DNA of 64,000 nucleotides from Nageia nagi (lineage: Eukaryota > Pinophyta). A model generated the notes under the pieces. That model saw nothing but the letters and a program-made list of their open reading frames with translations, made no database searches and was not told the DNA's origin. Positions 1-11,689 of this stretch are shown here, piece by piece. Each line of letters opens with the position of its first letter. The first letter of the stretch is position 1. Position numbers and translations under genes: made by a program. The DNA is taken from contig JBITNC010000001.1 in the NCBI GenBank assembly GCA_050084985.1, positions 98,580,001-98,644,000 of the forward strand, read 5' to 3'.

Positions 1-799
1 CACCTTATTGAACGTCTCCTACAAGATCATTGCAAAAGCTTTGGTGATTTGATTGCACAATTTACTTCCTTTAATTGTTCACCCAAAGCAAACACGATTC
101 ATCATAAATTGTTATATTCTAGATAACATAAGCACATTTTGAGAAGGCATGGAATAGGCTTGCACGTCCAAAGAAAAGTCATCTTTATTAAGATTGACTT
201 TGCTAACGCTTATGATCAAATAGAGTGGCCTTTCATCCTCGCCATGTTGCAAGCTTTAGGGTTTCGCTCAACCTTTATCCGATCTGTAATATGTTTTTTG
301 AACATGCCTCTAAATGGCTAACAATCAACCCCCTTTGGTCTTCAATCTATCAAACAAGGGTTTTCACTCACTCCAACTTCATACATGCTAGTGGTAGAGG
401 GATTTTGGTATCTCCTTTCCCATGCGCTACCTCTTTGTCGAGTCAAAAGCATGTTGCTCCCTCATTCCAATCAACAACTTCTCAACAACCATTTTGCCAA
501 CATCTTTTTTCTCACCCTTCTAAAAGAGGAGACCAACATCACACTGGCTCTTAAATGCCTAAACATTTTGCACGGCCTTTAGGTCCAATATCCAATGGCG
601 TAAGATACAATGTTATCATTGATCCTAGCTACTTACACTTGCATGGCTTGACAATTATGGTTGGAAGTGGATTACCCAAACCCTCATGGAGCATTGGTTT
701 AATGCACCACACAAAGTATTTTGCATGCCTCCAAATTCCCCAACGTACAAGAGCAAGTCTCGAGGGCAACATTGTACCCAAAGCCATGGCCTACATGCA
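1..799 (+). pseudogene. LINE (L1-type) reverse transcriptase fragment
   Basis: Degenerate plant L1-type reverse transcriptase, cut by the left window edge. The first bases encode a recognisable LLNVSYKIIAKAL block, followed at about 180-260 by FIKIDFANAYDQIEWPF, the conserved RT segment containing the first catalytic aspartate. Several frameshifts follow. At about 480-520 the catalytic FADD box reads FANI, so the active site is lost. The same blocks occur in the better preserved LINE at 37.8-43.6 kb, which supports the assignment. Similarity fades near 740-800, where an LTR-like block begins. Non-functional; high confidence in family, lower in exact ends. Confidence 0.8.
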
Positions 800-1983
800 T
801 GTGACGTCCCCCTTGCACTTTTAGTGGGACCGGTTTGGTCACATTGTACTATACTTATTTGATGTACTTGCATTTATATTATGTAATTTAGGATAGGAGA
901 CTTAATGGGTCAAGTGGACCCCACTATGAGCCCCAAGTGGGACGTCTCCCTCTTGAGTAGTAGATTAGGCATGTATTGCATTAGAGATCCCGAATTGTGG
1001 GAGTCTCAAGGTACATTTATACACTAGAGTGATGGACGGCCACCAACATGCTAGCGCCACACTGGGGAGGGTCCCATACCCCCACGTTGGCATTATGAGT
1101 GATCATGACACCCACATTGACACTTTAGATGATTGGGCCCCCCAAATACCCAACGTTGGATTAGATGGGCCTGGGATGACTCCTAGGTGAGATCCGGACA
1201 CAAGTAATGTATAAATAGACATTGGAGCTTCGTTACTGGACAACCATTATTATTATTCATTACTACTACTTCAATCCTTCAAACACAAGTCTTAGCGGTG
1301 CTAAGCATTCCATTCCTAGGCAGAGGTTCTAGAGGGTAGTCAGGCGTTGGGATCCTGATTATCTACGGCATTGGTGGAGCACCTTTGCCCATCCGATGGC
1401 ATTCTGAGGGTTTACTTCTATCGTTCATTCGATTAGCCAGAGTTCGAGGAGGGCTCCTTCAGTGGAGAGGATTCAAGGTCTGACGAGGTGAATCTATCCC
1501 ATGGTTTCGCAATTATTCAATATTGGAGAGATTGGATTGTTGCGCCCTAGTTGGCTCCTTGGAGGCCAACGACTACCCATTGGGCTTGGTATTGTACTTG
1601 TTATTATTGTATATCATTTGTATAGCCAAAGGGAATTTGGATCTCATGCTTTATTGTATTGCTTCATCTTGTGCATGTGTTGGATCTAGATGGTTGTATA
1701 TGCTTGTGTTTATCATTTAGAGGCATCTTAATGTGTTAGGGTTTGGATTATGCATGTATGAGCCAAACGTTGGCATTCTAAGATTGTATTCATTGATGTA
1801 TGCTTACATATGCTAGACGTTGGCATTTTGGGTATCCGAATGTGTAATCTTAATGCTCTAATCCTAGCATTGGCATTTAAGGGTTTATATGATTGCATGT
1901 CAGTGCCCTAGACCTGACGTTACGGCTTGATGATCCTATATTGCTAGTTAAAAAGGAAATTTGAATTTTGGATCATCCCAACA
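800..1983 (+). repeat. Probable LTR of a retrotransposon (solo or partial)
   Basis: Starts TGTGACGTCCC, contains a good plant TATA box (TATAAATAG at 1,210-1,218) and ends near ...CATCCCAACA, as expected of an LTR with U3, R and U5 on the plus strand. There is no protein-coding signal. I could not match a target duplication at the two proposed ends, and no second copy lies in the window, so both boundaries are tentative. It directly abuts the LINE fragment to its left. Confidence 0.4.
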
Positions 1984-3110
1984 CACCTAGGCGAAGCCCC
2001 TTTTATAGAACTGGCAATGGTAGAAGTGGGACTTGCTAAAACCCTCCGACTCATCCCACCTAGCCTCTTGCTTTGGGCAAGGGTGGAACTCGATTAAATT
2101 CACCCCGGCTCAATTTAGCTATCTCCTCAAATAAATGTAGTGGCCAATCAAGTGAAGGACATTATTGGCAATGGCACCAACATATAGACTAGGACCCTCC
2201 ATTGGATGACTCAAAGGATCCTCATGCTAGATGAGGTGACCCCTTGAATCATGACCAACCACCTTTTGGCTCCATAGCTAGAGCAGCATAGCTTAATCAC
2301 AGATTAATCTGCTTTTTTTATGTTGTCTACTTAAGTTTTATAGGCCTTGGGCCTTCGCATAGACTCAAGGTATGATTTTCTATCCACCCAACCTTTTTTG
2401 TAATTAAGTATATGTTTATACTATTTTGCAATATATAATGGAAGTGCACTTTTTCATATATATATATATATATATATAAAAGAAAGAGAGAGAGAGACTC
2501 GTCAAGACTCATTTGAACTGTGCTTAACCAGATGAACCTCTTAGTTTCTAAGGTATATCCACAAACACACAACTTACATTTCACACACAGTCAAGCAAAG
2601 CTTTTGAGATAGCACAAAATTAGACCCAGAAAAACTTTAAAAAAACTAATAACAATAATTATAACTCCGCAAGACTCTTGTGTAAACTGCGCAAAGATCA
2701 GGGTATCGAAAAATTATATAAATTTTAAAATTTGAACAAAAGTTACATTGTTACATAAAACAGGATTTGTCTCTGATTTTGGCTTGTTCTTCATAATATC
2801 TACTTTGTCCCAAATCAAAATCATTAAAATGTAATTTTGCAACTCAAAGTTTATGTGAACCTCAGATCTGTTAATATAAGGCTATCTGGACTGTCCTGCA
2901 ATGTTTATATTTCATAGATTTGCATCCATTCTCGCTTAGAAGCGAAAAACTTTGTATACAAATACCATATTACATGACAAATTTAATTGCAAAACTAAAA
3001 GGGAATCAAAACAAGAAAATCCTGTAGCAAATAGTACATGAACAAAAACTAAAAACCCAGTGAAACAAAGAAGGAAAAAAATTTAAGCATGGCCATTTAT
3101 AGATACTTAC
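1984..3110. other. Non-coding stretch, probably intron 4 of the tetraspanin
   Basis: No supported gene. It lies downstream of tetraspanin exon 4 on the minus strand and I found no exon 5 in it, so if the gene is intact this is intron sequence invaded by the repeats to its left. It contains an (AT)n microsatellite followed by an (AG)n run at about 2,455-2,498. Confidence 0.5.
2455..2498. repeat. AT and AG microsatellite
   Basis: A run of about twelve AT dinucleotides is followed by an AG-rich run. Simple repeat with no coding meaning. Confidence 0.85.
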
Positions 3111-3777
3111 GCGAATACTGTGAATGTTGCGATTCCCGCCAGAAGTAAAAACATCATTATCAAATACTGCCAAAACGTTACTGTCAAAGACGAAACAAAA
3201 ACGCTAGTAAATGCATTCCGACTATAATGCAACTCTAATTCAAATTCAATACATTTCAAATTTAAGAGGATTAAACCAAAATTCCGCCCAAAAGGATACG
3301 ATCCATAACAGTATCGAAATGTTCTTTAGAGCTCCTAAGAATCCAAGCAATGATCTGCCAACAAATAATCAATATCATTTCAAGCTAAAGACAAGATGCC
3401 TGATAATGAAAAAGTGTATCACTTCATAAAACCTTAAGACTTCGAAAAATTTGCATACATAATAAAAATGAAGCCTCCAATGGCAAGAACTGGAACTGTA
3501 AGGAACTTGTCACAGTCGTCGTGTCTGGTGCCCAACCACGCCCCCATTCCTATCACGCATATCGACACCAGCTGCAAAATAATTTTCATAGATGCATTTT
3601 AAATGTCCGAATGCAAAAGCCGCAGAGCAACAGAATATTTACAGAATGGAACAGCCATTGAAAGCAGGTGCAAATATCCAAACTTAATAAAGATTTTTGC
3701 AATTTTTTTAACAAGATTCATACCAGAGTGAAGAGATTAACCCACTGTATGACGAATGTGCTCGACCGAGATCCCAT
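3111..3777 (-). CDS. Tetraspanin, TET10/TOM2A-like, exons 1-4 (5' part)
   Basis: Four-pass membrane protein of the tetraspanin family, which organises membrane microdomains. Exons on the minus strand: 3777-3724, 3571-3459, 3354-3300 and 3166-3111, all with GT-AG introns and compatible phases (0, 2, 0, 2). The start ATG at 3777-3775 has a strong context (GCCATGG) and begins MGSRSSTFVIQWVNLF, close to Arabidopsis TET10. Exons 1-2 give TM1 and a short extracellular loop with GTRHDDCDKF; exons 2-3 give TM2 (GGFIFIISLLGFLGA); exons 3-4 give TM3 (ILLWIYLIMMFLLLAGIAT). About 93 residues are visible of an expected 270-285. The large extracellular loop with its CCG-type cysteine motif and TM4 are not in the window and should lie to the left. 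No stop or frameshift is seen, so this may be a live gene. The family call is strong; the TET10 subgroup rests on remembered similarity. Confidence 0.85.
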
Positions 3778-4060
3778 GGCCTTTCTCGTAGAATGGCTAC
3801 GAAAGCATTGCTGCTTTTGTAAGGACGAGATTCGAACCCGAGACGTCGAAACTTTTTGTCTGACCTTTGCCGCCTTTTCTTTGTCTTTTTTCTTCTCCGT
3901 CTGATAAGACAGTTGTGCCGTGAAGGCACGGGAACGACAGCGCCACAGGTAATGAGTTGAAGTACGTTTGTCCACGTAATCATGTTGGGTATTATGCCCG
4001 GCCGCCAGTGGCGATTAATCATGACGTGGCATAATGCTACGCATTGGCATGCCATAATAA
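3778..4060 (-). promoter_or_regulatory. 5' leader and proximal promoter of the tetraspanin gene
   Basis: This stretch is visibly richer in GC than its surroundings and lies directly upstream of the tetraspanin ATG. It contains ACGT-core elements near 3,973 (ACGTGG on the minus strand) and 4,024, typical of plant promoters. On the minus strand at about 3,826-3,842 it also has a perfect tRNA-type B box (GGTTCGAATC). No clear TATA box was found, so the transcription start is not placed. Confidence 0.4.
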
Positions 4061-4260
4061 TGCCTTTCGTTTGTTGCTTGTACGGTACAAGTACCTCTAA
4101 AGGTTTGCTTTTCCAAGCTAAGGGTGAATGGGATTATGGGACGATATCAAATCTTTTGTATCATAAAAATAATATTTTTTTTAATATGTAAGATATATTT
4201 TGTCTACTTTAATGAATATGTATTTCATAGTTATTTTTAATTTTAATTTTTTTTTAATAA

Positions 4261-5280
4261 ATGAAAAAATTTATTATTAAAATAGTGCATTTAGGATATG
4301 AATGTAAATATAATTTTGCTTTATGGGATGGTGAGAGTGGAGTAAGAAGAGGTGAAGGCACAAATAATGGTGAAAACAAGGAGGATGTGGACGATGGAGA
4401 TGTAGAAGGATGGTGTGAAATTGTTTCAAGCAAGAAGCTATAAGGTTTTGTCGTAAATATGGGTGGAATTGATTTGGTAAACCTTTTCGAGCTTTTTACC
4501 AAAAATTCTAGTACAGGTAATTCACATAACTCAACCATGGTTATGAAGGGAGATGAACATAAGCTTAAGGTTGTTAACAAGATTGGCCTTTTCACAAGTT
4601 TGACTACATGAAGCCATTTTTTCAAAAGGATTGGTGCACAAGGATGTCATTGGGGTCTGACGAGTTGTTGCCATGGCGGTAGTTAGTAAGACTGATAAGC
4701 TACAAAATGAGGGATTCTTAACATATTCATTATTAGCTATTGAAAGATCAATGTTTAGGGATGGGAGTGTAATGAGGATTGATCTCATCTTTGGTTATGA
4801 TAATGGGTATGGCCACTTGTTAGAAATCATTATTGAAATAATTTTTGGGCTATTTTCGAGGCCATGCAGGGTGAACGGTGCATAATAGATTTTGTATACG
4901 AAGAAGGTGATCATGCATATTTCTTGCATATGAATGTAGACATTGAAATTTGCTCTTAAAGGCTAGAGTTTCAATTAACAACGATGGTATGGCAAGAGAT
5001 GGAAGTTGTATTAGAGAATGTTCTAGTACACTGAGTTGAAAACTTTGATGGTGACATAGGAGACATCACACTATGAGTTGAAAACTTTGATGGTGACATA
5101 GGAGACATCACAAGAGGTTGGGACATGTTATTGCATGCACCTATTATTGCCTCGTATTCAAATGAGTATGGGTTGACTATGATCCTAGTACAAGGAGAGG
5201 GCCTCTTTTGGAACCTTAAACACGATTATGGAAGGAAATTTACTTTGAAACTAAATTCTTTATTGTTGAACTAAAAAATG
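4261..5280 (+). pseudogene. Degraded coding-like sequence, unrecognised
   Basis: I do not recognise this sequence. Codon-like stretches on the plus strand include an acidic segment near 4,330-4,440 (GENKEDVDDGDVEG) and, after several stops, a block at about 5,030-5,270 with a 14-residue duplication (VENFDGDIGDIT). Frames change and stops are frequent, so it looks like old remains of a protein gene or transposon ORF. Confidence 0.3.
5032..5112. repeat. 42-bp tandem duplication
   Basis: Two nearly identical adjacent units starting at 5,032 and 5,074, each beginning TGAGTTGAAAACTTTGATGG. The unit length is a multiple of three, so the frame is preserved. Confidence 0.9.
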
Positions 5281-5430
5281 TCTATTTAAGGAGCTCATAC
5301 AAACCTTTGTAATGAGAAAGAATGAAGATCTGGTGATTATAGTATGTCTCATGGAGGGAACGATAAAGATAAAATTATGGATAACGTTGATGGTTACTTT
5401 AGCGGTATATTTATTGTATACCCTAAATTG

Positions 5431-5650
5431 TGTAAATAATAATATAAACACATATAAGTATACGAAAGATGATACTTATTCAAATACAAATATTAGTAAA
5501 TGAAAATTGTGCACTTAATAAGATAAAACATATATATAATCCTCAAGGTATGGTAAGAGTACACAAAAGACTAGATTGAATCTAATGAGAGCTTGTGGAT
5601 AGTATTCAATTGACCAAATGAGTATTCATCATCTCCTTTATTTGTAGCTT
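5431..5650 (-). repeat. Gypsy-type LTR fragment (same family as 23,898-24,577)
   Basis: Clear similarity, in the same orientation, to the left part of the LTR at 23.9-24.1 kb, beginning at TGTAAATAATAATATA and ending near TTTGTAGCTTAGG. Only the U5-side third remains; the rest is missing. The sequence just outside (CCCTAAATTG) also resembles the flank of the 23.9-kb copy. Confidence 0.6.
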
Positions 5651-6329
5651 AGGGTTTTGGAATGAAATCAATAAAAATAGAAAAAGACAAAACGTGGCTA
5701 TCAATTTTTTCTTATTAGAGCCTTGCTACCTAGTTACCTTGCTTATTGAGGATGCACTTTACCTACCTTTGCACTCTTGCCTACCTGACAAAAAAAGAGT
5801 GGGGTATGCTCTTTCCTGTTTGACCATTTGATTCATTTTCTCCATGTTGACATGGTGAATGTTGATTGGAGGTCCATTGAGTGCCATTTAGCGAGGAGAA
5901 AAGGGCACATGGTTAAGTATATCAAAAGTCTCCCTGTAGACCATGTGATGAGTTCATTTCCTTTATTATTTTTCCTCTTTTTGCTGCATTTTTTCTTTTA
6001 TTTCCTTATGTTGTCGAAACTCTAGGATTTCATTTTCTTGTTTTGATCCTGTAAAAGAAGGAAGGGAGGGTTTTCCTTGTGTAGTTTTTACTCGATAGAC
6101 TGTATGGCCATTCGTAGAAGGGATTAATTATTTTAGATTTAGTTTTATTGAACATGCCCCTTTTTTATTTTCGTGTTTGCATTTTAGATTTTAAAAGGGG
6201 GTTTTATTTGTTATATGATATGGGAGGAGAGTATACCCCTAACATTTATGTAGCACATACAGTCATTTTTATTAAATATTTATATAGTTTATAAATATCT
6301 ATTGATTTTGCATTTTCATTTTATTTTAG
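5651..6329. other. No supported gene; upstream of the PMD remnant
   Basis: AT-rich sequence with only short open frames. Since 6,330 follows a good splice acceptor (TTTATTTTAG), part of this could be an intron of the PMD gene remnant, but no first exon is recognisable. Confidence 0.3.
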
Positions 6330-8110
6330 GACCATAAACACTTGCTACCAAGGGGCCCTATGAAATTGGAGGCCTTGGAGGGCACAAGGTTGGATTCATT
6401 CGAATCGAGATAATGAGATGCTAGAGGCTTCAAGTCTATATGATTTAGCCATTATCGACCACATTAAGATTGACTTTCCCTTTTTGATAGCATTGATTAA
6501 GTGTTGGGATGCATATTCCAACACCGTCCACTTGTCCCTTAGGAGAGATGACTATCAAACTCCTGGAAGTGTATAGGATTTGGCACATTCCGATTCAAGG
6601 AAGACTAGTTTCACATGCTACTATCAACAGCCACCTAGAGAGGGATGATCTATCTGCCTAGTTAATAAGAAATTTTGACCATGATTAGGAGCATAGAGCA
6701 ACATACCTTCATACATCATGCTAGCATGATCCTGGAATCAGGAACCTATGACTATTATTTGTTACTATTATTACAATATTATTATATTTGAACAAAAATA
6801 ATTTATGTTTTCTTTAGTTTTAATGTGGATAGTCAAAGACATTTGTACCAGGGGTGAAAAGTATGCACGGGGACTATGCATACTAGCTCAACTCTATAGG
6901 CATTTACACCACATTATCACCATGGTAAATCTAATATTATGGTAGTTCATGCATCTCTCCTTTACATGTGGACATATGAGTACATAACAATGTTCAAGCC
7001 GAATAGGATTGGCAAGGTGGAGGAACAACTTGACAAACCCTGCCATGTATTTTGGGTGTCCATTCGATTATTTCAAAGCCCTGTACAACATTGAGGCATG
7101 ATAGAGGGAGATAAACACCCTTTAGACTGAGGACATTATTTGGTTACATACCAAGACTATGCTATGATGAGGATGTCCATCAAGTTGCTTGCATGAGATA
7201 ACACTATTTTTTTCAGACTAGGTGGAGGGAAGCGGAGCCCTATTATTTTGGTCATGTTCTATGTTAGTTCAACTCATGTAAGACATTCCAACAAGTGTGA
7301 GATATTGCATGAGGTAGAGGCAAGAGAGAGATGCTCATGATGATGCGCTATTGATACCAATCTGGTAGAGCACATGGTAAGAGCCACATGAGTTAGATGC
7401 TACAACTGTCATTTCTTTTTCTCTGACCACTATTATAGGATACGAGGTTTGGTGGGGAGGTATTAGACCTACCCCCCCTTGGGTTACTAGTTTTGGATGA
7501 GGATGATAGGATAGAGGTATCATCATATGAGTCATTTGATGAGGATGATGAGGACATGGAGATTCCTCGTGATGAGATACCTCTAGAGATGCCCTCAATA
7601 GGACCATCTACTTTTAGGGCCCCTACACTAGGCACTGAGCTATTAATCAAGGCCATTACTTTGGTTTCATCATGTATATTTTATTTTTATAAGTTAAAGT
7701 TTTTAAGTTTGTATTTTGATTAATTTTTGCAATTAAATAACATCATTTTATGGCTTTTTTCAAATGATATAGCAGCTAGGGTGGCTAGCATAGAGGAGGA
7801 GGTTACTAGTCTTCAGCCAATTAAGGATGAAGTGGAAAAGTTGAAGCTACTAGAGGTTGAGGTAGCGAGACTGCAACATATGGAGGTGAAGTTGACTTTT
7901 CTTAAGAGTACTTTGAGTGAGGTACAAATTATCTTGGTTCAACAGGATGCACATATTACCATTTTAGAGTAGGATAACAAGAGGATGCAAGAGAGGTTAC
8001 ACATGCCTCCTCCAAATGAGTCTTGGGCATTCATGTCCAAGTAGGTAGAGACACAACAAAAGTTATATCAAGAGATAGGTCAGCTTAGGGATAAGTATGG
8101 GAAGGCCAAG
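6330..8110 (+). pseudogene. Plant mobile domain (PMD/MAIN-like) gene remnant, 5' part
   Basis: Remains of a plant-mobile-domain protein, a family found in plants both as host genes (MAIN, MAIL1) and within transposons. The exon opens after TTTATTTTAG. About 6,430-6,540 encodes SSLYDLAIIDHIKIDF...LIKCWDAYSNTVHLS; after a one-base frameshift near 6,540 comes LGEMTI..LEVYRIWHIPIQGRLVS, the characteristic segment resembling 'GE.T.TLEDV..I.GLPI.G'. Further pieces near 7,060-7,170 (CPFDYFKALYNIE, EDIIWL) fit the domain's C-terminal half. A strongly acidic stretch follows (7,493-7,650), then a probable intron ending near 7,772, then a leucine-rich coiled coil (7,773-8,100). Multiple stops and frameshifts show decay. 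The reading resumes at 19,477, on the far side of the gypsy insertion. Confidence 0.6.
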
Positions 8111-8706
8111 TGTAGACCATAACTAATGCATAAATGGTAAATCAACGCACTATTTTTCTACAATATATTATTGAAGCATACATGATAAATATAGCATCAA
8201 ACGAACAATGATAATCAATGTACCTTCATCGTAGTCATAAACATGAAATAACAAAGATCATTCATCAACCATCACACAACATTCATAAACATGTATGCTA
8301 CAAATGGCCTAAAGATACCACACCGCTAATTGCATTAATTAAGTAGATCGATGAATGGAATAAAAGAGACATGAAGGGTTTAATAGATCTATGCAGAGGT
8401 GGTGTTACAAAACACCATTGTTGGTAAGATAGAGCAATCTTGCATTTATTTAAGTCACTCTTAGTATTTTTGATATGATTTGTCTTTATAGTAACATCCT
8501 GGTCTTCTTTGATTCTTAGGATCATTGCACATTACATGGCTTGAGGTGTCTTTCTTGATTTTTGATACCTTTTACATTGCACAATGATCCATTACATTTA
8601 TTAAATTTCCTTGGGTATATTTTAACCCCTTTTTTTACACTAAATATCCTTGATGCTATGAAACTTAATTATTTAATAAATAATAATTCATTTTAATGCA
8701 TCTACA
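8111..8706 (-). repeat. 3' LTR of the Tat element
   Basis: 596 bp, aligned along its whole length with 18,844-19,476. It is 37 bp shorter through small deletions and carries many substitutions, so the insertion is old. On the plus strand the right edge is followed by TTTTGCCCCTCTTTGG (8,707-8,722), which on the minus strand is a purine-rich polypurine tract just before the LTR. Confidence 0.85.
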
Positions 8707-8722
8707 TTTTGCCCCTCTTTGG

Positions 8723-9798
8723 ACGTGTGATTGAATCAATGAAATTAAATGTCCAAACAAGAAGTATAGAAGAAAGTTTTTTAGAACTTTAAACTCTTTA
8801 CTGCACTACTATTTGATAATGATGCTAATGGTGAGAGACCTTTGCTACCCCCTTTTGGCTTGGTTGCCCCAAGAAAGGTCGTTGAGTGATGCAACCAAGA
8901 CAAATTTGAAGAACTGTGTCTCTTTTCTCCTTATGATATCTCTACCTTGGAAGGAACTTTGATAACATGTAGTCTTATGGTTCCATGTCTAATCTCTAAA
9001 ATGATAGATGTTATTTTTTCCCTTGCACTGTTCAACCATGGATCTGGCTATTCTGTCATGTCTGATTCTTAGGAAATTGATGCTCTCATGTCCATACCTT
9101 GAGATAGAAGAGGTCACTTTGTTTATATTGATATGCCATTAATGTGCATGACACTGGCGATGCAACACAATGAGCACATTGCTAACAGCCTGAGTTTCTT
9201 TATATTTTCCTTTCTTCTTTGTGATGTAGAATCATGTAGAAAGGTGTTATATATACCTTGCATGATAATAATTTGGATACATAATGAGTTTCATCATCCA
9301 TTGATGATGATTCAATGTTATAAATCTACTTATGATTGCATCATCGTTCATCTTTTAAATGAGTGAACTCTCACTAGACCGTATCGATGGTCATCGACAG
9401 TCATACGTTTTATATCTATGACCCAAAGACATTATGTTTTGTATTGTTCAAAGACAAAATCAGGTGGACACACAACAAGTTGCATAATCCATTGGACATA
9501 AGCCAATATCAACATATTAATTACAGTTGCATCATTGATTTATCTTTTAAGTGAGTGAACTCTCACTAACGTATCATTGGCCATGATAATCTTGCATTTT
9601 ATATCCATGGTCCGTAGACATTATACTGTCATCAATTTTTTTTGTGAAACCCACGTATTAGCGATGCATAGATAGTTATACATGCCATTAGCTACGTGAA
9701 AATGATACAGTTACAATGAAAAACTAAAAATGAAATACCTAGAGCATAAATATCTTGCTCAAATTTTTTGATATATTGCATGATATGGAGCCACTATC
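8723..9798 (-). other. Tat element region between integrase and 3' LTR
   Basis: No coding signal. It contains a diverged local duplication: about 9,325-9,440 and 9,525-9,630 share GAGTGAACTCTCACT and the flanking sequence. This is normal for the long non-coding 3' region of Tat elements. Confidence 0.5.
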
Positions 9799-10199
9799 TT
9801 CATGCAAAGAAGCATTTGACATGGGTGGCATTAAGGTATTTACTTCTTCTTTTTGCATCCATGGATGATAAATTTTGGGCTCTTGATCCTGTTTCTTCCA
9901 TTAATAAATGGGCCTAGCCAATTTGGCTCAAATTTGCCTTTGACTTCATCATTTGTCGTTATCTTATTTATGTTCTCCTTCAACACTAAATATCCTTCTT
10001 TGAACTCTTTTTCCTTTATCTTCTTTCCAAATGCTCTTTTTAGTTTTGAATGATATACCTTCTAATGTTCAATTGCTCTTAATCTCTTTTCATCCAATGA
10101 CTCTAATTGCTGCAATCTAGCTTTTCTTACATCCTCATCTACTATGTCTCCTTGCAATGAAATCCTTATAAAGGGGAGTTCTAATTTCAATGGTACTAC
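9799..10199 (-). pseudogene. Tat integrase C-terminal part
   Basis: On the minus strand this reads VVPLKLELPFIRISLQ, RKARLQQLESLDEKRL and later KGKFEPNWLGPF, the usual integrase tail of plant gypsy elements. It continues directly from GNEVV at 13,067 once the 10,200-13,066 insertion is removed. That continuity proves the insertion and fixes its edges. One in-frame stop is visible near 10,060. Confidence 0.85.
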
Positions 10200-10696
10200 T
10201 ATTAGAAATTACAATGCATTGTTGTGTAATACGTCTCTTTATACTATAATCCACTTAATACTTAAAAGTATATAGATACCTTAAGTATTAAGGGAATAAA
10301 ATATTTAAAAAGGTTAACTTAACCCTTGAGTTAAAGGGTGGTTAAAGAGAGGGTTGTATACTATAAATAGAGGGATACTCTTCTCTCATAAACACACTTA
10401 GAGAAGTATGAAAATGTAGTCTTATAGAATTGTAATAATGCTCTTGTAGGAGTTTTGTAGAGGAATTCTTATAGAAGAATTCTTGAGATTTTTTAGGAGA
10501 GTTCTATTGTGAAAAATAATAGAAAATATGGTTTAAAGTGGATGTACTCCCAAGAGATGGAGGAACCACTATACTTCTCCTTATCACTTTGTGTGATTGT
10601 TTTATCATTGAGTTCCTAGTTTAGATGTGTTAATTTTTTTAAAGATGTATGGATCCTTCAAGGAGATCTTGGATATAGAATCCTTCAATTCCATCA
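10200..10696 (+). repeat. 5' LTR of the non-autonomous element
   Basis: Starts TATTAG where the right copy has TGTTAT, so the terminal TG has mutated; ends TTCCATCA. It contains a TATA box (CTATAAATAG near 10,361) and a perfect 12-bp inverted repeat, CTTAATACTTAA and TTAAGTATTAAG (10,254-10,265 and 10,281-10,292), in U3. Confidence 0.85.
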
Positions 10697-11689
10697 TTTG
10701 GTATCATAGCCATCTTGGAGTCTTCCTTTCAGTCATTCCTACATCCTTTTTGAGGTAAATCAAGTGAAGGTATAATATCCTACCTTCTTGTTTTGTTGAT
10801 TTTGGATTGTTTCATTATGATACTAACAATGTGTTGTTAATTTCTAGTTTTGAAACTTTATTTCAAATGCCAATATATTGTTGTTATGTCATTTTTACAT
10901 ACTAACAATTTAAGTTAGTTACAATTTTTTGTAAACATTGTTTAAAACATAGCAACAATATATTGGTATAAGCATTTAGTATGCATAATTAGTGTTATAT
11001 TGGTCATCAAATTGGTAGAGTATCAATTTCTAAACTTTTGTCTACATACTATTTGTATCAGAGTTGTAAAGTTTGGAATTGTTTTGTTCTCTACAATCTA
11101 TATTTACAATTTTTTATATAATTACTTAATAAATGCTATAATCCTTTGTATACTAAAGAGGTTAGTGTACAAAAAATTACCATTTAGATATGTTATTTGA
11201 AGAGTAATATGTTTTCATTTTTTACTAACATTTTTATGTTAGTTGCATGTTTTTGTTTCAATGACACCTATTTTACAATAGTTTATTATGAAATTTAGTG
11301 TGCTAGGTTGCATTTTTTTAACAAATTTTCACAATTGGTTTTACAAAAATCTTGCCAATTTTACAAAAATTTATTCTATATCTATATAACAATATATTAT
11401 GCATATTTTTGAGAATTTTGTCTAACACCTAATTTGCATATTATGCAATTGTTCTTATCTATAAAAATATTGCACATATTATTATATATTTGTATTTATT
11501 TTACAAAATAAATACATATTTTGTTTTAAATTTTGTTCCTATACAATAACTTTGTGCAAAAGAAAGATAAGAATGTTACTCCTATAAAAGTCTCTTTTCT
11601 AAGAAGAAATTTTAAAATATGTATTTCATGATTTACATAGTAATTATATATATATATTATTATTGGGGGAGCAACCATGGCTGTGTCCA

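Noticed and set aside
3708-4055. 115-codon minus-strand open frame overlapping the tetraspanin start in another frame
   Set aside because: It is a shadow of the GC-rich leader and exon 1; the tetraspanin frame has family similarity and splice sites.
8106-8110. Calling an exact target duplication for the Tat element
   Set aside because: CCAAG is present on both sides, but on the right it follows an extra C after the LTR end, so I describe it only as nearly intact.
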